Both the position numbers and the translations under genes were made by a program. A DNA stretch of 64,000 bases, from positions 3,794,084-3,858,083 of the forward strand of contig NZ_CP012334.1 of NCBI RefSeq assembly GCF_001704295.1, written 5' to 3'. Position 1 is the first letter of the stretch. Each line of letters opens with the position of its first letter. The stretch is from Bordetella sp. H567. Lineage in GTDB: Bacteria > Pseudomonadota > Gammaproteobacteria > Burkholderiales > Burkholderiaceae_B. Below are positions 1-9,365 of this stretch, piece after piece. The notes beneath the pieces are model-generated. The model searched no databases. It was given only the letters and a program-made list of their open reading frames with translations, and was not told the DNA's origin.

Positions 1-779
1 ACGACTGCCACCGTGGGTTCGCACAGCACGCTCAGGGCCGGCACGACGATATCGAGCTGGCCCGCGCCGAATTCCTTCTGCGCCAGGAAGGCATCGTTTT
101 CCCAGGAAATCAGCACGTCGCCCACGCCGCGTTGCGCGAACGTGATGGTCGACCCGCGTGCGCCGGAATCCAGCAACGGCACATTGCGGTAGAGTTTTTC
201 AATGAAGGCCCTGGCGCCTGCCTCGCCGGAAACGCGGCGCGCGTGCTCCCATGCCGCAAGATAATTCCAGCGTGCGCCGGCCGACGTCTTGGGGTTGGGC
301 GTGATGACCGACACCCCGGGCTGGACCAGGTCGTCCCAGCCCTTGATCCCTTTGGGGTTGCCCTTGCGCACCAGCAGAATGATCGTGGATGTATACGGGG
401 AGGAATTGCCGGGAAGGCGGCCTTGCCATCCCGGCCTGACGAGGCCGCCATGGGCGACCAGCGCCTCGACATCCGGGGCCAGGCCCAGCGTGACCACATC
501 GGCGTCGACGCCGTCGATGACGCTGCGCGCCTGCTTGGAAGAACCGCCATGCGAATTCCGGATGGAGACGTCCTGGCCGGTCCTGTCTTTCCAGTACTTC
601 GCGAACAAGGGGTTGTACTGCGCATACAGCTCCCGTGTGGGATCGTAGGACACGTTCAGAAGTTCGAGCGGACGCCCCTGCCCGCGCGCGGCCGGCCCCA
701 GCGGGCTCAATCCCATGCAGGCGGACGCCAGGCCCAGCGACCGTTTCAGGAAGTCCCGCTTGTGCTTGTCGTGCGTCAT
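1..779 (-). CDS. sbp: Sulfate ABC transporter substrate-binding protein (5' part; 3' end beyond window)
   Basis: Periplasmic sulfate or thiosulfate receptor of the Sbp/CysP family, which delivers the anion to a CysTWA-type importer. The minus-strand frame is open from an ATG at 777-779 to the window edge, so about 259 residues are visible and the C-terminus is missing. The N-terminus has basic residues (KRDFLKR) and then a hydrophobic stretch, a signal peptide that resembles but does not fully match a Tat signal. After it come family blocks: [28 protein letters not shown] (anion site), [42 protein letters not shown] and [11 protein letters not shown]. No permease genes are visible because the downstream side lies outside the window. 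Family assignment is firm; sulfate versus thiosulfate is not decided. Confidence 0.9.
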   Translation of the reverse strand, partial: MTHDKHKRDFLKRSLGLASACMGLSPLGPAARGQGRPLELLNVSYDPTRELYAQYNPLFAKYWKDRTGQDVSIRNSHGGSSKQARSVIDGVDADVVTLGLAPDVEALVAHGGLVRPGWQGRLPGNSSPYTSTIILLVRKGNPKGIKGWDDLVQPGVSVITPNPKTSAGARWNYLAAWEHARRVSGEAGARAFIEKLYRNVPLLDSGARGSTITFAQRGVGDVLISWENDAFLAQKEFGAGQLDIVVPALSVLCEPTVAV

Positions 780-976
780 GGCGTCCGTTTGGGCGATGTT
801 GCCCCGCGGGGCATTATGGGTCTGCTCGGGCGACGCGCGAGCGCCTCACGATGAAGCGGCATTGTGCGGGCGATGTCCGGCGCATCAAACGAAGATGTGC
901 TTGTTTGCATATTTCTGGAAGCGGAATCGCGGCGTGCTTGACGACCGCGGCCGGGAATATTCCCGCCGCGGCGCCC

Positions 977-1005
977 AAAAAAAAGCCTCCGTCCACCGGA
1001 GGCCT
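977..1005 (-). terminator. Rho-independent terminator after the peroxiredoxin gene
   Basis: A 7-bp stem (GCCTCCG 985-991 with CGGAGGC 997-1003) and a 5-nt loop are followed, reading the minus strand, by eight T residues (the A-tract at 977-984). It lies about 30 nt after the peroxiredoxin stop codon and should separate that gene from the sulfate-binding-protein gene. Confidence 0.85.
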
Positions 1006-1031
1006 TCGACGCAAGCGGACGCTTGCCGCGC

Positions 1032-1673
1032 TTACTTGTTCGGTTGGGGCGTGATGCGCAGATAGGGCCGCACCGCCTTGTATCCCTTGGGGAATTTCTG
1101 CTTGATGACGTCCTCGTCCTTCAGCGACGGCACGATGATGACGTCGTCGCCATCCTGCCAATTCACCGGCGTGGCCACGCTGTGGCTGTCGGTCAATTGC
1201 AGCGAATCGATCACGCGCAGGATCTCGTTGAAGTTGCGGCCCGTGCTGGCGGGATAGGTAATGATCAGGCGTACCTTCTTGGCGGGATCGACGATGAATA
1301 CCGAACGCACCGTGGCCGTGGCGCTGGCGTTCGGGTGAATCATGTCATACAGCTCCGATACCTTGCGGTCTTCGTCCGCCAGGATGGGGAAGTTGACCGT
1401 CGTTCCTTGCGTGTCGTTGATGTCGTCGATCCACTTGGTGTGCGAATCCACGGGGTCCACCGACAGCGCCAGCACTTTCACGTTGCGCTTGGCGAACTCG
1501 TCCGCCAGCTTGGCGGTATAGCCCAGTTCCGTGGTGCATACCGGCGTGAAGTCGGCCGGATGGGAAAAAAGCACACCCCAGCTATTGCCCAGGTACTCGT
1601 GAAAACGGATGGGGCCGACGGAGGATTTTTGCTCGAAATCGGGGGCTTCATCGCCCAAACGTAGTTGTCCCAT
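1032..1673 (-). CDS. 1-Cys peroxiredoxin (Prx6 family)
   Basis: Cytosolic thiol peroxidase reducing H2O2 and organic hydroperoxides. The 213-residue product begins MGQLRLGDEAPDF and carries the Prx6-type active-site block HPADFTPVCTTELG, with the peroxidatic Cys in PVCTTE. A conserved Arg follows at ATVRSVFIVDP, and the long C-terminal domain ends in YLRITPQPNK. The start at 1673 is chosen over an upstream in-frame extension because GGAAAGG lies 6-7 nt before this ATG and the family begins here. It is a single-gene unit with its own terminator; the 142-nt upstream gap is AT-rich and presumably holds the promoter. No OxyR gene is adjacent. Confidence 0.93.
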   Translation of the reverse strand: MGQLRLGDEAPDFEQKSSVGPIRFHEYLGNSWGVLFSHPADFTPVCTTELGYTAKLADEFAKRNVKVLALSVDPVDSHTKWIDDINDTQGTTVNFPILADEDRKVSELYDMIHPNASATATVRSVFIVDPAKKVRLIITYPASTGRNFNEILRVIDSLQLTDSHSVATPVNWQDGDDVIIVPSLKDEDVIKQKFPKGYKAVRPYLRITPQPNK

Positions 1674-1815
1674 GATCGATCCTTTCCGGAGAAAATAAAG
1701 GCCGGGCGCGAAATGCTGTCCGGCGGACATATGGGCTCGCGCCCATTCCCGACGCAATCCATCCCATGATTCTTGCATCAAACTCCGCTACACAAAAGCA
1801 AAAATGTATATAACT

Positions 1816-3660
1816 TTATGCAATATCGGAGTATCTCGCGCAGGTCTCCACGACAACGCCGGCCTGCACCGCGGACGATAGCGCCGCCGCCCGCGGAAGG
1901 ATGTGCGCCCCATAGAAAAACGCCGTCGCCACCTTGTTGCGCAGAAATTCCGCGGACCATTCCGTACCCGTCGCATCGCCTTCGCTCAGAAGTCGCTCGC
2001 ACGCTATCGCCGTCCGGCCCATCTGCCATCCCGCCACGAGTATCCCGGTGAGCATCAGGAAAGGCACGCTGCCCGCGAAAACCGCGCGCACGTTGCCCAT
2101 CGCCGTGCGCGCCATGAACTCCAGGGCCTGCTGCTGAGCCTGCATGGCCTGCGCCAGATTGGCATGCAGTAGCGCCAGGGCCGGCGCGTTGCGGTCATCG
2201 GCCCGCGCCTGTGCCGCCTGCAGCGCATCCAGCGTCGCGCGGATCTCCTGCTGGATGCGGCGCGCGGTGGCGCCGCCGTCGCGCAGCAGCTTGCGCCCGA
2301 TCAAGTCGTTTGCCTGGATGGCGGTCGTGCCTTCGTAGATCGGCAGGATGCGGGCGTCGCGATAGTGCTGCGCGGCTCCGGTCTCTTCGATATAGCCCAT
2401 GCCGCCGTGTACCTGCACCCCCAGGGAAGCCACCTCCACCGCGGACTCCGTGCAGAACCCCTTGACCACGGGCACCATGAACTCGTAGAAAGCGCGGTTG
2501 CGGTCGCGCGTGCCCGCGTCCGGATGATGGTTCGCCATATCCAGGGCAGCCGCCGTCGCATAGGACAGCGAGCGTCCGCCTTCCGTCAAGGCCCGCATGG
2601 TCAACAGCATGCGCTGCACATCCGGATGGTGCGCGATGGTCACTGGCCCGCTCGAACCTTCCACGGCCCGGCCCTGGACGCGTTCGCGCGCATAGGCCAC
2701 CGCCTGCTGCGTGGCCCGCTCGGCCAGCGCCACGCCCTGCTGTCCAACGGCATAGCGGGCCGCGTTCATCATGATGAACATGTATTCCAGGCCGTGGTTT
2801 TCCTCGCCCACCAGATGGCCGACCGCGCCCTCGCCCACGTCGCCCTTGCCCGCGCCATACATCAACACCGCCGTCGGGCTGCCGTGAATGCCCAGCTTGT
2901 GCTCCAGCGAGGCACACCACACATCGTTGCGCACGCCCGGGCGGCCGTCGGCGTCGGGCAGGTATTTGGGAACGACGAACAGCGATATGCCTTTCACGCC
3001 GCGCGGAGCATCAGGCGTGCGCGCCAGCACCAGATGGACGATGTTCTCGGCCATATCGTGTTCGCCGTAAGTAATGAAGATTTTCTGGCCCGCCAGACGG
3101 TAGCTGCCGTCCGGCTGCGGCACCGCGCGCGTGGCGATCTGCGCCAGGTCCGAGCCGGCTTGCGGTTCGGTCAGGTTCATCGTGCCGGTCCATTTGCCCG
3201 AGACCAGATTCGGCACATAGGTATTGCGCAGCGCTTCGCTGCCTACCGTCAGCAGGGCCTCGATCACGCCGTCGGTCAACAGCGGGCAAAGCGAAAAAGC
3301 AAGGCAGGCGGCATTGATGTTCTCGTTTGCAATCGCCGCCACCACCTTGGGCAGGCCCTGGCCGCCCCACGCGGGCGGATGCAGCAAGCCCTGCCAGCCG
3401 CCCTCGGCATAGGTGCGATAGGCCGCGGCATAGCCCGGCGGCGTGGCCACCGCACCGTCGCGCCAGGCGGCAGGCTGCCGATCGCCGGTGCGATTCAGCG
3501 GCGCCACGGCCTCTTCCACGAAGCGCGCGTTTTCGCGCAGCACCGCATCCACCAGATCCGCGGAAACCTCTGCGTATCCCGGCAAGGCCAGGATGTCGTC
3601 CAGGCTGGCCAGTTCCTTCAGGGTGAAGCGGATATCCGCGATCGGTACGTGGTAGCTCAT
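1816..3660 (-). CDS. Acyl-CoA dehydrogenase, long form (about 614 aa)
   Basis: FAD-dependent acyl-CoA dehydrogenase that introduces the alpha-beta double bond in an acyl-CoA and passes electrons to ETF. The length (614 aa) and N-terminal helical region match the extended FadE/DmdC-like group rather than the 380-aa short-chain enzymes. Visible blocks are MNLTEPQAGSDLAQIATRA (FAD and substrate site), a middle beta domain (GQKIFITYGEHD), QVHGGMGYIEETGAAQHYRD, and PIYEGTTAIQANDLIGRKL with the likely catalytic Glu in YEGTT. The start has AAGGAG 5-6 nt upstream. It lies 151 nt downstream of etfA on the same strand, which supports direct electron transfer to the neighbouring ETF. The substrate cannot be read from sequence; 3-methylmercaptopropionyl-CoA and long-chain acyl-CoAs are both possible. 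Confidence 0.9.
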   Translation of the reverse strand: MSYHVPIADIRFTLKELASLDDILALPGYAEVSADLVDAVLRENARFVEEAVAPLNRTGDRQPAAWRDGAVATPPGYAAAYRTYAEGGWQGLLHPPAWGGQGLPKVVAAIANENINAACLAFSLCPLLTDGVIEALLTVGSEALRNTYVPNLVSGKWTGTMNLTEPQAGSDLAQIATRAVPQPDGSYRLAGQKIFITYGEHDMAENIVHLVLARTPDAPRGVKGISLFVVPKYLPDADGRPGVRNDVWCASLEHKLGIHGSPTAVLMYGAGKGDVGEGAVGHLVGEENHGLEYMFIMMNAARYAVGQQGVALAERATQQAVAYARERVQGRAVEGSSGPVTIAHHPDVQRMLLTMRALTEGGRSLSYATAAALDMANHHPDAGTRDRNRAFYEFMVPVVKGFCTESAVEVASLGVQVHGGMGYIEETGAAQHYRDARILPIYEGTTAIQANDLIGRKLLRDGGATARRIQQEIRATLDALQAAQARADDRNAPALALLHANLAQAMQAQQQALEFMARTAMGNVRAVFAGSVPFLMLTGILVAGWQMGRTAIACERLLSEGDATGTEWSAEFLRNKVATAFFYGAHILPRAAALSSAVQAGVVVETCARYSDIA

Positions 3661-3734
3661 GTCGTCTCCTTGTCGGACGCAACCGGCGGCCGCCGTGCGG
3701 GACGCCGGGTGCGCCCCGGCCCACGCCGAAAGCA

Positions 3735-3762
3735 CAACGGCCGTCCACCAGGACGGCCGTTG
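3735..3762. terminator. Strong hairpin between etfA and the acyl-CoA dehydrogenase
   Basis: A perfect 12-bp stem (CAACGGCCGTCC 3735-3746 with its complement 3751-3762) closes a 4-nt loop. No long T-run follows on either strand, so it could be a leaky terminator or an mRNA-processing/stability hairpin that sets the etfBA to acyl-CoA dehydrogenase transcript ratio. Confidence 0.5.
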
Positions 3763-3811
3763 CTGTGCGCGCGGCGAACCGCAATGCGCCTTGGTCTGCC
3801 TATATTAAAGC

Positions 3812-4741
3812 TTAAAGCGCGCTGACCAGTTCGGGCACTAGCGTGAACAGATCGCCCACCAGGCCGTAGTCCGCCACGCCGAAAATCGGCGCTTCCGCAT
3901 CCTTGTTGATGGCCACGATGACCTTGGAATCCTTCATCCCCGCCAAATGCTGGATGGCGCCGGAAATGCCGACCGCCACGTACAGCTGCGGGGCGACGAT
4001 CTTGCCGGTCTGGCCCACCTGCCAGTCGTTGGGCGCATAGCCGGCATCGACGGCCGCGCGCGAGGCACCCAGCGCCGCGCCCAGCTTGTCGGCCAGCGGA
4101 TCCAGGATCTTGAAGTTCTCCGCGCTGCCCAGCCCGCGGCCGCCCGATACCACCGCGCGCGCGCCCGCCAGTTCAGGACGATCGCTCTTGGCCACTTCGC
4201 GGCCGACGAACGACGACAGGCCGCTGTCGGCCACCGGCGCCACGGTGTCGACCTGGGCCGAACCGCCTTGCGCGGCCGCGGCGTCGAAGGCCGTCGTGCG
4301 CACCGTAATGACCTTGACCGCATCGCTGGACTGGACCGTGGCGATCGCATTGCCCGCATAGATGGGCCGCTCGAAGGTATCCGCGGAGTCCACCGCCGAA
4401 ATGTCGGAAATCTGCGCGACATCCAGCTTGGCGGCCACGCGCGGCGCGACGTTCTTGCCGGAGGCCGTGGCCGGGAACAGGATGTGGCTGTAGGCCTGCG
4501 CCACCGCCAGCACCTGAGCGGCGAGGTTTTCCGCCAGGCCGTTGGCCAGGTGCGGCGCATCGGCCAGCAGTACCTTGGACACGCCCGCGATACGGGCGGC
4601 TTGCTCCGCGACGGCTTGCGCGCCGCCGCCGGCCACCAGCACGTGTACGTCGCCGCCCAGCTTGGCGGCCGCGGCGACCGTGTTCAGCGTCGCCCCTTTC
4701 AGCTGGGCGTTATCGTGTTCGGCAATAACCAGGCTCGTCAT
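3812..4741 (-). CDS. etfA: Electron transfer flavoprotein subunit alpha
   Basis: Alpha subunit of the soluble FAD/AMP heterodimer that carries electrons from acyl-CoA dehydrogenases to ETF-ubiquinone oxidoreductase. The protein has 309 residues, normal for the family. The C-terminal FAD domain contains the diagnostic stretch from [20 protein letters not shown] through [19 protein letters not shown] and [20 protein letters not shown] to [15 protein letters not shown]. The N-terminal domain ([18 protein letters not shown]) is also typical. It begins one nucleotide after the etfB stop codon (TGAGATG), so translation is coupled, which is usual for heterodimer subunits. Confidence 0.97.
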   Translation of the reverse strand: MTSLVIAEHDNAQLKGATLNTVAAAAKLGGDVHVLVAGGGAQAVAEQAARIAGVSKVLLADAPHLANGLAENLAAQVLAVAQAYSHILFPATASGKNVAPRVAAKLDVAQISDISAVDSADTFERPIYAGNAIATVQSSDAVKVITVRTTAFDAAAAQGGSAQVDTVAPVADSGLSSFVGREVAKSDRPELAGARAVVSGGRGLGSAENFKILDPLADKLGAALGASRAAVDAGYAPNDWQVGQTGKIVAPQLYVAVGISGAIQHLAGMKDSKVIVAINKDAEAPIFGVADYGLVGDLFTLVPELVSAL

Positions 4742-4742
4742 C

Positions 4743-5492
4743 TCAAACCACCTTCGCTTCGTTCTTCAGTTTGTCCACCAGCGTCGCCACGTCGGGCACC
4801 TTGATGCCGGCCTTGCGCGCGGGCGGCTCGGTCACCTTCAAGGTCTTCAGGCGCGGCGCCGGATCCACGCCCAGGTCCTGCGGCGTGACGGTGTCCAGCG
4901 TCTTCTTCTTGGCCTTCATGATGTTCGGCAGCGTGACGTAGCGCGGCTCGTTCAGGCGCAGGTCGGTGGTGACGATGGCGGGCAGCTTCAGCGCCACGGT
5001 TTCCAGGCCGCCGTCGACCTCGCGGGTGACCGTGGCCTTGCCGTCGGCGATCTCCACCTTGTTGGCGAAGGTGGCCTGCGGCCAGTCCAGCAGCGCGGCC
5101 AGCATCTGGCCCGTCTGGTTGGCGTCGTCATCGATGGCCTGCTTGCCGAGGATGACCAGCTGCGGCTGCTCCTTGTCCACCAGCGCCTTCAAGAGCTTGG
5201 CGACGGCCAGCGGCTGCAACTCGGCATCGGTCTGCACCAGGACGCCGCGGTCCGCCCCGATGGCCATGGCCGTGCGCAGGGTTTCCTGGCACTGCGCGAC
5301 GCCGCACGACACCGCGATGACTTCGCTTGCCGTGCCGTTTTCCTTGAGCCGGGTGGCCTCTTCCACGGCGATTTCGTCGAACGGGTTCATCGACATTTTG
5401 ACGTTGGCAATGTCGACGCCCGTTTGATCGGATTTCACGCGCACCTTGACGTTGTAGTCAACCACGCGTTTGACCGGTACCAAGACCTTCAT
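4743..5492 (-). CDS. etfB: Electron transfer flavoprotein subunit beta
   Basis: Beta (AMP-binding) subunit of ETF, 249 residues. It begins [20 protein letters not shown] and contains [18 protein letters not shown], the recognition-loop region [21 protein letters not shown] (which docks acyl-CoA dehydrogenases), and an [26 protein letters not shown] stretch typical of the family. The ATG has GGAGGCTGCTGG directly upstream. It is first in the minus-strand group etfB-etfA-acyl-CoA dehydrogenase; the 139-nt gap upstream (5493-5631) must hold the promoter. Confidence 0.97.
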   Translation of the reverse strand: MKVLVPVKRVVDYNVKVRVKSDQTGVDIANVKMSMNPFDEIAVEEATRLKENGTASEVIAVSCGVAQCQETLRTAMAIGADRGVLVQTDAELQPLAVAKLLKALVDKEQPQLVILGKQAIDDDANQTGQMLAALLDWPQATFANKVEIADGKATVTREVDGGLETVALKLPAIVTTDLRLNEPRYVTLPNIMKAKKKTLDTVTPQDLGVDPAPRLKTLKVTEPPARKAGIKVPDVATLVDKLKNEAKVV

Positions 5493-5631
5493 CCAGCAGC
5501 CTCCAGATATCGAATAATCGAACGCCGCGCGAAAACCGCGGCGTATAGTGGAATCGCCTGATTCTACAACCTTGGGGGCACGGCCTGCCCTGCCCCCGTT
5601 TCACGTCGCGAAAAGCAAGCGGCAACGGCGG

Positions 5632-6555
5632 CTACAAGCGCGCCAGCTCGCGGATATGGGCGACCGCGCTGCGGCCCAGCGCGGAAAGGTCGTAGCCCCC
5701 TTCCAGCATGCTGACCACGCGGCCCTGGGCATGGCGATCGGCAAGTTGCATGAGCTGGTTCGTGATCCAGGCGTAATCGGCCTCGACCAAGCCCAGTTGG
5801 CCCAGTTCGTCCTCGCGATGGGCGTCGAAGCCGGCCGATACCAGCACCAGTTGCGGACGGTGGGCCTCCAGCCGCGGCAGCCAGATCCGCGTCACGATGT
5901 CGCGCACCTCGGCGCCGGCCGTGTACGCCGCCACGGGCACATTGAGCATATTGTCCGCGGCCGGATCGGCGCCGCTATAGGGATAGAACGGGTGCTGGAA
6001 AATCCCGCACATCAGCACGCGCGCATCGCCCGCGAAGATATCCTCGGTGCCATTGCCATGGTGCACGTCGAAGTCCACGATGGCCACGCGCTCCAGGCCG
6101 TAGCGCGCCATGGCGTGATGCGCGGCGATCGCGACGTTGTTGAACAGGCAGAAACCCATGGCACGGTCGCGGCAGGCATGATGGCCGGGTGGACGGACCG
6201 CGCAGAAGGCCGTGGGCGCCTCGCCTGCCATGATCCAGTCCACCGCCTGCACACCCGCACCCGCGGCATGCAAGGCGGCCTCGTAGCTGTGCGGATTCAT
6301 GTGGGTATCCGGATCCAGCGCGCGGTAGCCCGCGCTGGGCACCGCCGCGGCCAAGGCATCCACATAGGCCGCGTCATGGGCGCGCAACAGGGCCTCGCGT
6401 GGCGCGGGACCGGCTTCGCGCGCATCCAGGTAGGGCATGATGCCGCTGGCCAGCAGCTGATCCGAGATGGCATCGAGTCTCTGCGGACATTCGGGATGCC
6501 ACTCGCCCATTTCATGCAGCCGGCAGGATGGGTGGGTAAGATACAGGGTCTCCAT
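5632..6555 (-). CDS. Histone deacetylase-family amidohydrolase (AcuC/APAH-like)
   Basis: Zn-dependent deacetylase fold of about 307 residues. Catalytic features are RPPGHHACRDRAMGFCLFNN (tandem His and the charge-relay region), VAIVDFDVHHGNGTEDIF (metal-binding Asp and His), VLVSAGFDAHREDELG (second metal Asp) and MLEGGYDLSALGRS near the C-terminus. Bacterial members deacetylate acetylpolyamines or other small acetylated amines, or proteins; the substrate is not evident here. ATG at 6555 is preferred, but a TTG at 6582 is also in frame, and neither has a strong Shine-Dalgarno. The gene is divergent from mltB with only a 9-nt gap, so its promoter must lie inside mltB. Confidence 0.9.
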   Translation of the reverse strand: METLYLTHPSCRLHEMGEWHPECPQRLDAISDQLLASGIMPYLDAREAGPAPREALLRAHDAAYVDALAAAVPSAGYRALDPDTHMNPHSYEAALHAAGAGVQAVDWIMAGEAPTAFCAVRPPGHHACRDRAMGFCLFNNVAIAAHHAMARYGLERVAIVDFDVHHGNGTEDIFAGDARVLMCGIFQHPFYPYSGADPAADNMLNVPVAAYTAGAEVRDIVTRIWLPRLEAHRPQLVLVSAGFDAHREDELGQLGLVEADYAWITNQLMQLADRHAQGRVVSMLEGGYDLSALGRSAVAHIRELARL

Positions 6556-6564
6556 GGAAGGATT

Positions 6565-7815
6565 ATGTTCACCTGTCGGCAATTACTGCAACTCGGCCTG
6601 ATAACCACCCTGCTATTGACGGGCTGCTCCACCGCCCGCAACCGGCCGGATGGCATCCCCGGCGCGGCGGGCGCCCAGGCGCCGGCTGTTCCGGACGCGT
6701 CGGTGCCGCGCATCCGCATCGGCCCGCCCCCCGGGGTAGGCTCCGCATCCACGATAGGCAGCGAAGGCGGCGCCGTAACGGCCGATGAGCAGCGGTCCGC
6801 GGTCGCGGCGCCGGACGGCCAGATGCGAGCGGACGTGCAGGCCTTCATCCAGCAACTGTCCACGGAACGCGGCCTGCCCGCATCCCAGCTGGCCGGGGCG
6901 CTGGCCGATGCCCGCTATAGCCCCGCCGTGGCACGGCTGATTGCCCCGCCGCCGGGCCGGAAGATCTCGCGCAGCTGGGCCACGTATCGGGCCCGCGTGG
7001 TGGAACCGAAGCGCATCGGCTGGGGCATGACATTCTGGCAGGAGAACGCCGATACGCTGAACCAGGCGGCGCAGCGTTTCGGCGTGCCGCCGGCCATCAT
7101 CGTGGGCATCATCGGCGTGGAAACCCTGTACGGCCGCAACATGGGGAATTTCCGCGTCCTGGACGCGCTGTCGACCCTGGCCTTCGACTATCCGGACCCG
7201 TCCAAGCCCGAACGCGCGCAGATGTTCCAATCGCAACTGGCGGATTTCCTGACATTGGCGCTGCAGGGCAAACTGGACCTGCAGACCCAAGGGTCCTATG
7301 CCGGCGCCATCGGCATGCCGCAGTTCATGCCGGGCAGCATCATGCGCTATGCGGTGGATGGGGACGGCAGCGGCCATATCGACCTGGCCAACAACCCCCG
7401 CGACGCCATTCTGTCGGTGGGCAATTTCCTGATGGAGCACGGTTGGGAACGGGGCCGCCCGGTGTTCGCGCCGGTTCTTTTACCCGCCGATGCCGGACGG
7501 CTGGTGGACGGCGGGCTGGCGCCGACGCGCACATGGCCGCAACTGCAGGCCGCGGGCGCGACCCTGACCGCGAGCGCGACGCCGGTTTCAGATACCGGCT
7601 GGCAGCAGGGCATGCTGGGTGTCATTGACTTGCCGGAGGAGTCCGCCGGTACCGCCGAATACCGCACCGGCACGGTGAATTTCTTTGCCCTGACGCAATA
7701 CAACCACAGCTATTTCTACGCCACGTCCGTGGCGGACCTGGCCACCGCCATCCAGGCGCGCATGGGCGCCATGGCGGCCCAATCGCTTCAGTTGAACACG
7801 CCGGTGGACAGATAG
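6565..7815 (+). CDS. mltB: Membrane-bound lytic murein transglycosylase B
   Basis: Outer-membrane lipoprotein that cleaves peptidoglycan glycan strands with formation of 1,6-anhydro-MurNAc. The 416-residue product starts MFTCRQLLQLG, followed by a lipobox (LLTGCS) around Cys21. The SLT_2/MltB catalytic domain then shows YRARVVEPKRIGWGMTFW, AIIVGIIGVETLYGRNMG (catalytic Glu in GVETLYG), LDALSTLAFDYP, GSYAGAIGMPQFMPGS and VDGDGSGHIDLANNPRDAI. The ATG at 6565 is chosen because it produces the lipoprotein signal and has GGAAGG just upstream; a much longer in-frame extension lacks any homology. It overlaps cysM tail-to-tail by 28 nt. Confidence 0.94.
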   Translation: MFTCRQLLQLGLITTLLLTGCSTARNRPDGIPGAAGAQAPAVPDASVPRIRIGPPPGVGSASTIGSEGGAVTADEQRSAVAAPDGQMRADVQAFIQQLSTERGLPASQLAGALADARYSPAVARLIAPPPGRKISRSWATYRARVVEPKRIGWGMTFWQENADTLNQAAQRFGVPPAIIVGIIGVETLYGRNMGNFRVLDALSTLAFDYPDPSKPERAQMFQSQLADFLTLALQGKLDLQTQGSYAGAIGMPQFMPGSIMRYAVDGDGSGHIDLANNPRDAILSVGNFLMEHGWERGRPVFAPVLLPADAGRLVDGGLAPTRTWPQLQAAGATLTASATPVSDTGWQQGMLGVIDLPEESAGTAEYRTGTVNFFALTQYNHSYFYATSVADLATAIQARMGAMAAQSLQLNTPVDR

Positions 7816-8699
7816 CGGTCGCCACGGTCGCACACGATGAACACGATGGTGGCGTTTTCCACGCGGGCGGCCACGCGCAGCGCGGCCAGCAGCGCGCCGG
7901 CCGAGGAAATGCCGGCGAAGATGCCCTCTTCCGCCGCCAGGCGGCGGGCCATGGCTTCGGCATCGGCCTGCTTGATGTTTTCGTAGGCATCCACGCGGCT
8001 GCGATCGAAAATGGCCGGCAGATAGGCTTCCGGCCATTTGCGTATGCCGGGGATCTGCGAGCCTTCCTCGGGCTGCGCGCCGATCACCTGGATGGCGGAA
8101 TTACGCGCCTTCAGATAGGTGGACACGCCCATGATGGTGCCGGTGGTCCCCATCGCGCTGACGAAATGGGTGATGCCGCCCTCGGTCTGGCTCCAGAGTT
8201 CGGGCCCCGTGCCTTCGATATGCGCGCGGGGATTGTCCGGATTGGCGAACTGGTCCAGGACCTTGCCCTTGCCTTCGCTCTGCATCGCCATCGCCAGATC
8301 GCGCGCGTACTCCATGCCGCCCTTGTTCGCCGGCGTCAGGATCAACTGCGCGCCATACGCGGTCATGGCGGCACGTCGTTCCACCGAGAGGTTGTCCGGC
8401 ATGATCAGGATCATGCGGTAGCCACGCATCGCCGCCACCATGGCCAGCGCAATGCCGGTGTTGCCGCTCGTGGCCTCGATCAACGTGTCGCCGGGCTTGA
8501 TTTCGCCGCGCGCCTCGGCGTGGCGGATCATGGACAAGGCGGGACGGTCCTTGACCGAACCGGCGGGATTGTTGCCTTCCAGCTTGGCCAGGATGACGTT
8601 GCCGCGGGCGGCATTATCCGACCCGGGGATGCGCTGCAGGCGAACCAATGGCGTATTGCCGACGGTCTGTTCGACGGTGGGATAGGTAACGGGTTTCAT
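7788..8699 (-). CDS. cysM: Cysteine synthase B (O-acetylserine sulfhydrylase, thiosulfate-using)
   Basis: PLP enzyme making cysteine from O-acetylserine and sulfide, or S-sulfocysteine from thiosulfate. The 303-residue sequence begins with TVEQTVGNTPLVRLQRI. The PLP lysine lies in EGNNPAGSVKDRPAL, the substrate loop is EATSGNTGIALAM, the phosphate-binding stretch is MGTTGTIMGVSTYLK, and the C-terminus reads EEGIFAGISSAGALLA and CDRGDRYLSTGVF. The short length, NNPAGSVKDR motif and the basic R-rich C-terminal region favour CysM over CysK. It is a single gene, 74 nt downstream of the helix-hairpin-helix gene, and converges on mltB. Confidence 0.93.
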   Translation of the reverse strand: MKPVTYPTVEQTVGNTPLVRLQRIPGSDNAARGNVILAKLEGNNPAGSVKDRPALSMIRHAEARGEIKPGDTLIEATSGNTGIALAMVAAMRGYRMILIMPDNLSVERRAAMTAYGAQLILTPANKGGMEYARDLAMAMQSEGKGKVLDQFANPDNPRAHIEGTGPELWSQTEGGITHFVSAMGTTGTIMGVSTYLKARNSAIQVIGAQPEEGSQIPGIRKWPEAYLPAIFDRSRVDAYENIKQADAEAMARRLAAEEGIFAGISSAGALLAALRVAARVENATIVFIVCDRGDRYLSTGVFN

Positions 8700-8773
8700 G
8701 CCCCCACTATAACTCGGCCAAAAATGCGCCGACGCCTTGGCCGCGTCGGCGCAAGGGGCACGCAATACGCGGA

Positions 8774-9247
8774 TCAGCGCGCGCCGCGCGGCGCGCTGCG
8801 TCCGGCTTGCGCATCCTTGTTGTTCCGGCCGCCTGGGGTGGCCCCCGCGGCGGGGGCGGACGGGGAACGGGCGCCCGGCGCGGCGACGCCCGGCGACACG
8901 CGCAGGCCGGCGGCTTCCAGGGCTTGCGCACGGCGCGGTCCGATGCCGCGGACGCGTTCGGACAGATCTTCCATGGATTCGAAGCGGCCGCCGCGTTCGC
9001 GTTCCTTGACGATGGTTTCGGCCGTCTTGGGCCCTACACCGCGGATGGCGCGCAACTGGTCGACCGTCGCGCTGTTTACGTCCAGCGCCCGCGCGGGCAG
9101 CACTGCCATGGCCAGGCCGGCGGCAAGCGCCAGGCGGCCGAACGCGCGCTGCCAGCGCGTATGCCGCGGCGCCGGCGTGGGCGGCGCGGCGACGCAGGCC
9201 GGCGCCGCCGGAACGGTCGCCACGGAATTGTGCAGAAAAGGATACAT
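8774..9247 (-). CDS. ComEA-like helix-hairpin-helix DNA-binding protein
   Basis: A small protein (157 aa) with an N-terminal signal or membrane segment (about residues 36-53, RLALAAGLAMAVLPARA). Two tandem helix-hairpin-helix motifs follow: DVNSATVDQLRAIRGVGPKTAETIV and SERVRGIGPRRAQALEAAGL. A low-complexity Ala/Pro/Gly tail is probably disordered. The family binds double-stranded DNA non-specifically at the periplasmic face; ComEA homologues serve DNA uptake, but short proteobacterial versions are often uncharacterised. The ATG is preceded by GGAGG. The unusually long 35-residue lead before the hydrophobic segment could mean a downstream start is used. Confidence 0.8.
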   Translation of the reverse strand: MYPFLHNSVATVPAAPACVAAPPTPAPRHTRWQRAFGRLALAAGLAMAVLPARALDVNSATVDQLRAIRGVGPKTAETIVKERERGGRFESMEDLSERVRGIGPRRAQALEAAGLRVSPGVAAPGARSPSAPAAGATPGGRNNKDAQAGRSAPRGAR

Positions 9248-9365
9248 AAGGGCCTCCGGACAGCGGTGAAAGGCGTTGATGGGCGGCGTCTGAAACGCCG
9301 AAGCCATCATCGCCCGCCGCCATCCGGGGCGGAGCGCGAGTGAACGTAAACGTCCACCCGGGAAT

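Noticed and set aside
5548-6564. Long N-terminal extension of the mltB frame
   Set aside because: It runs antisense through the amidohydrolase gene, lacks homology, and would remove the lipoprotein signal that starts at 6565.
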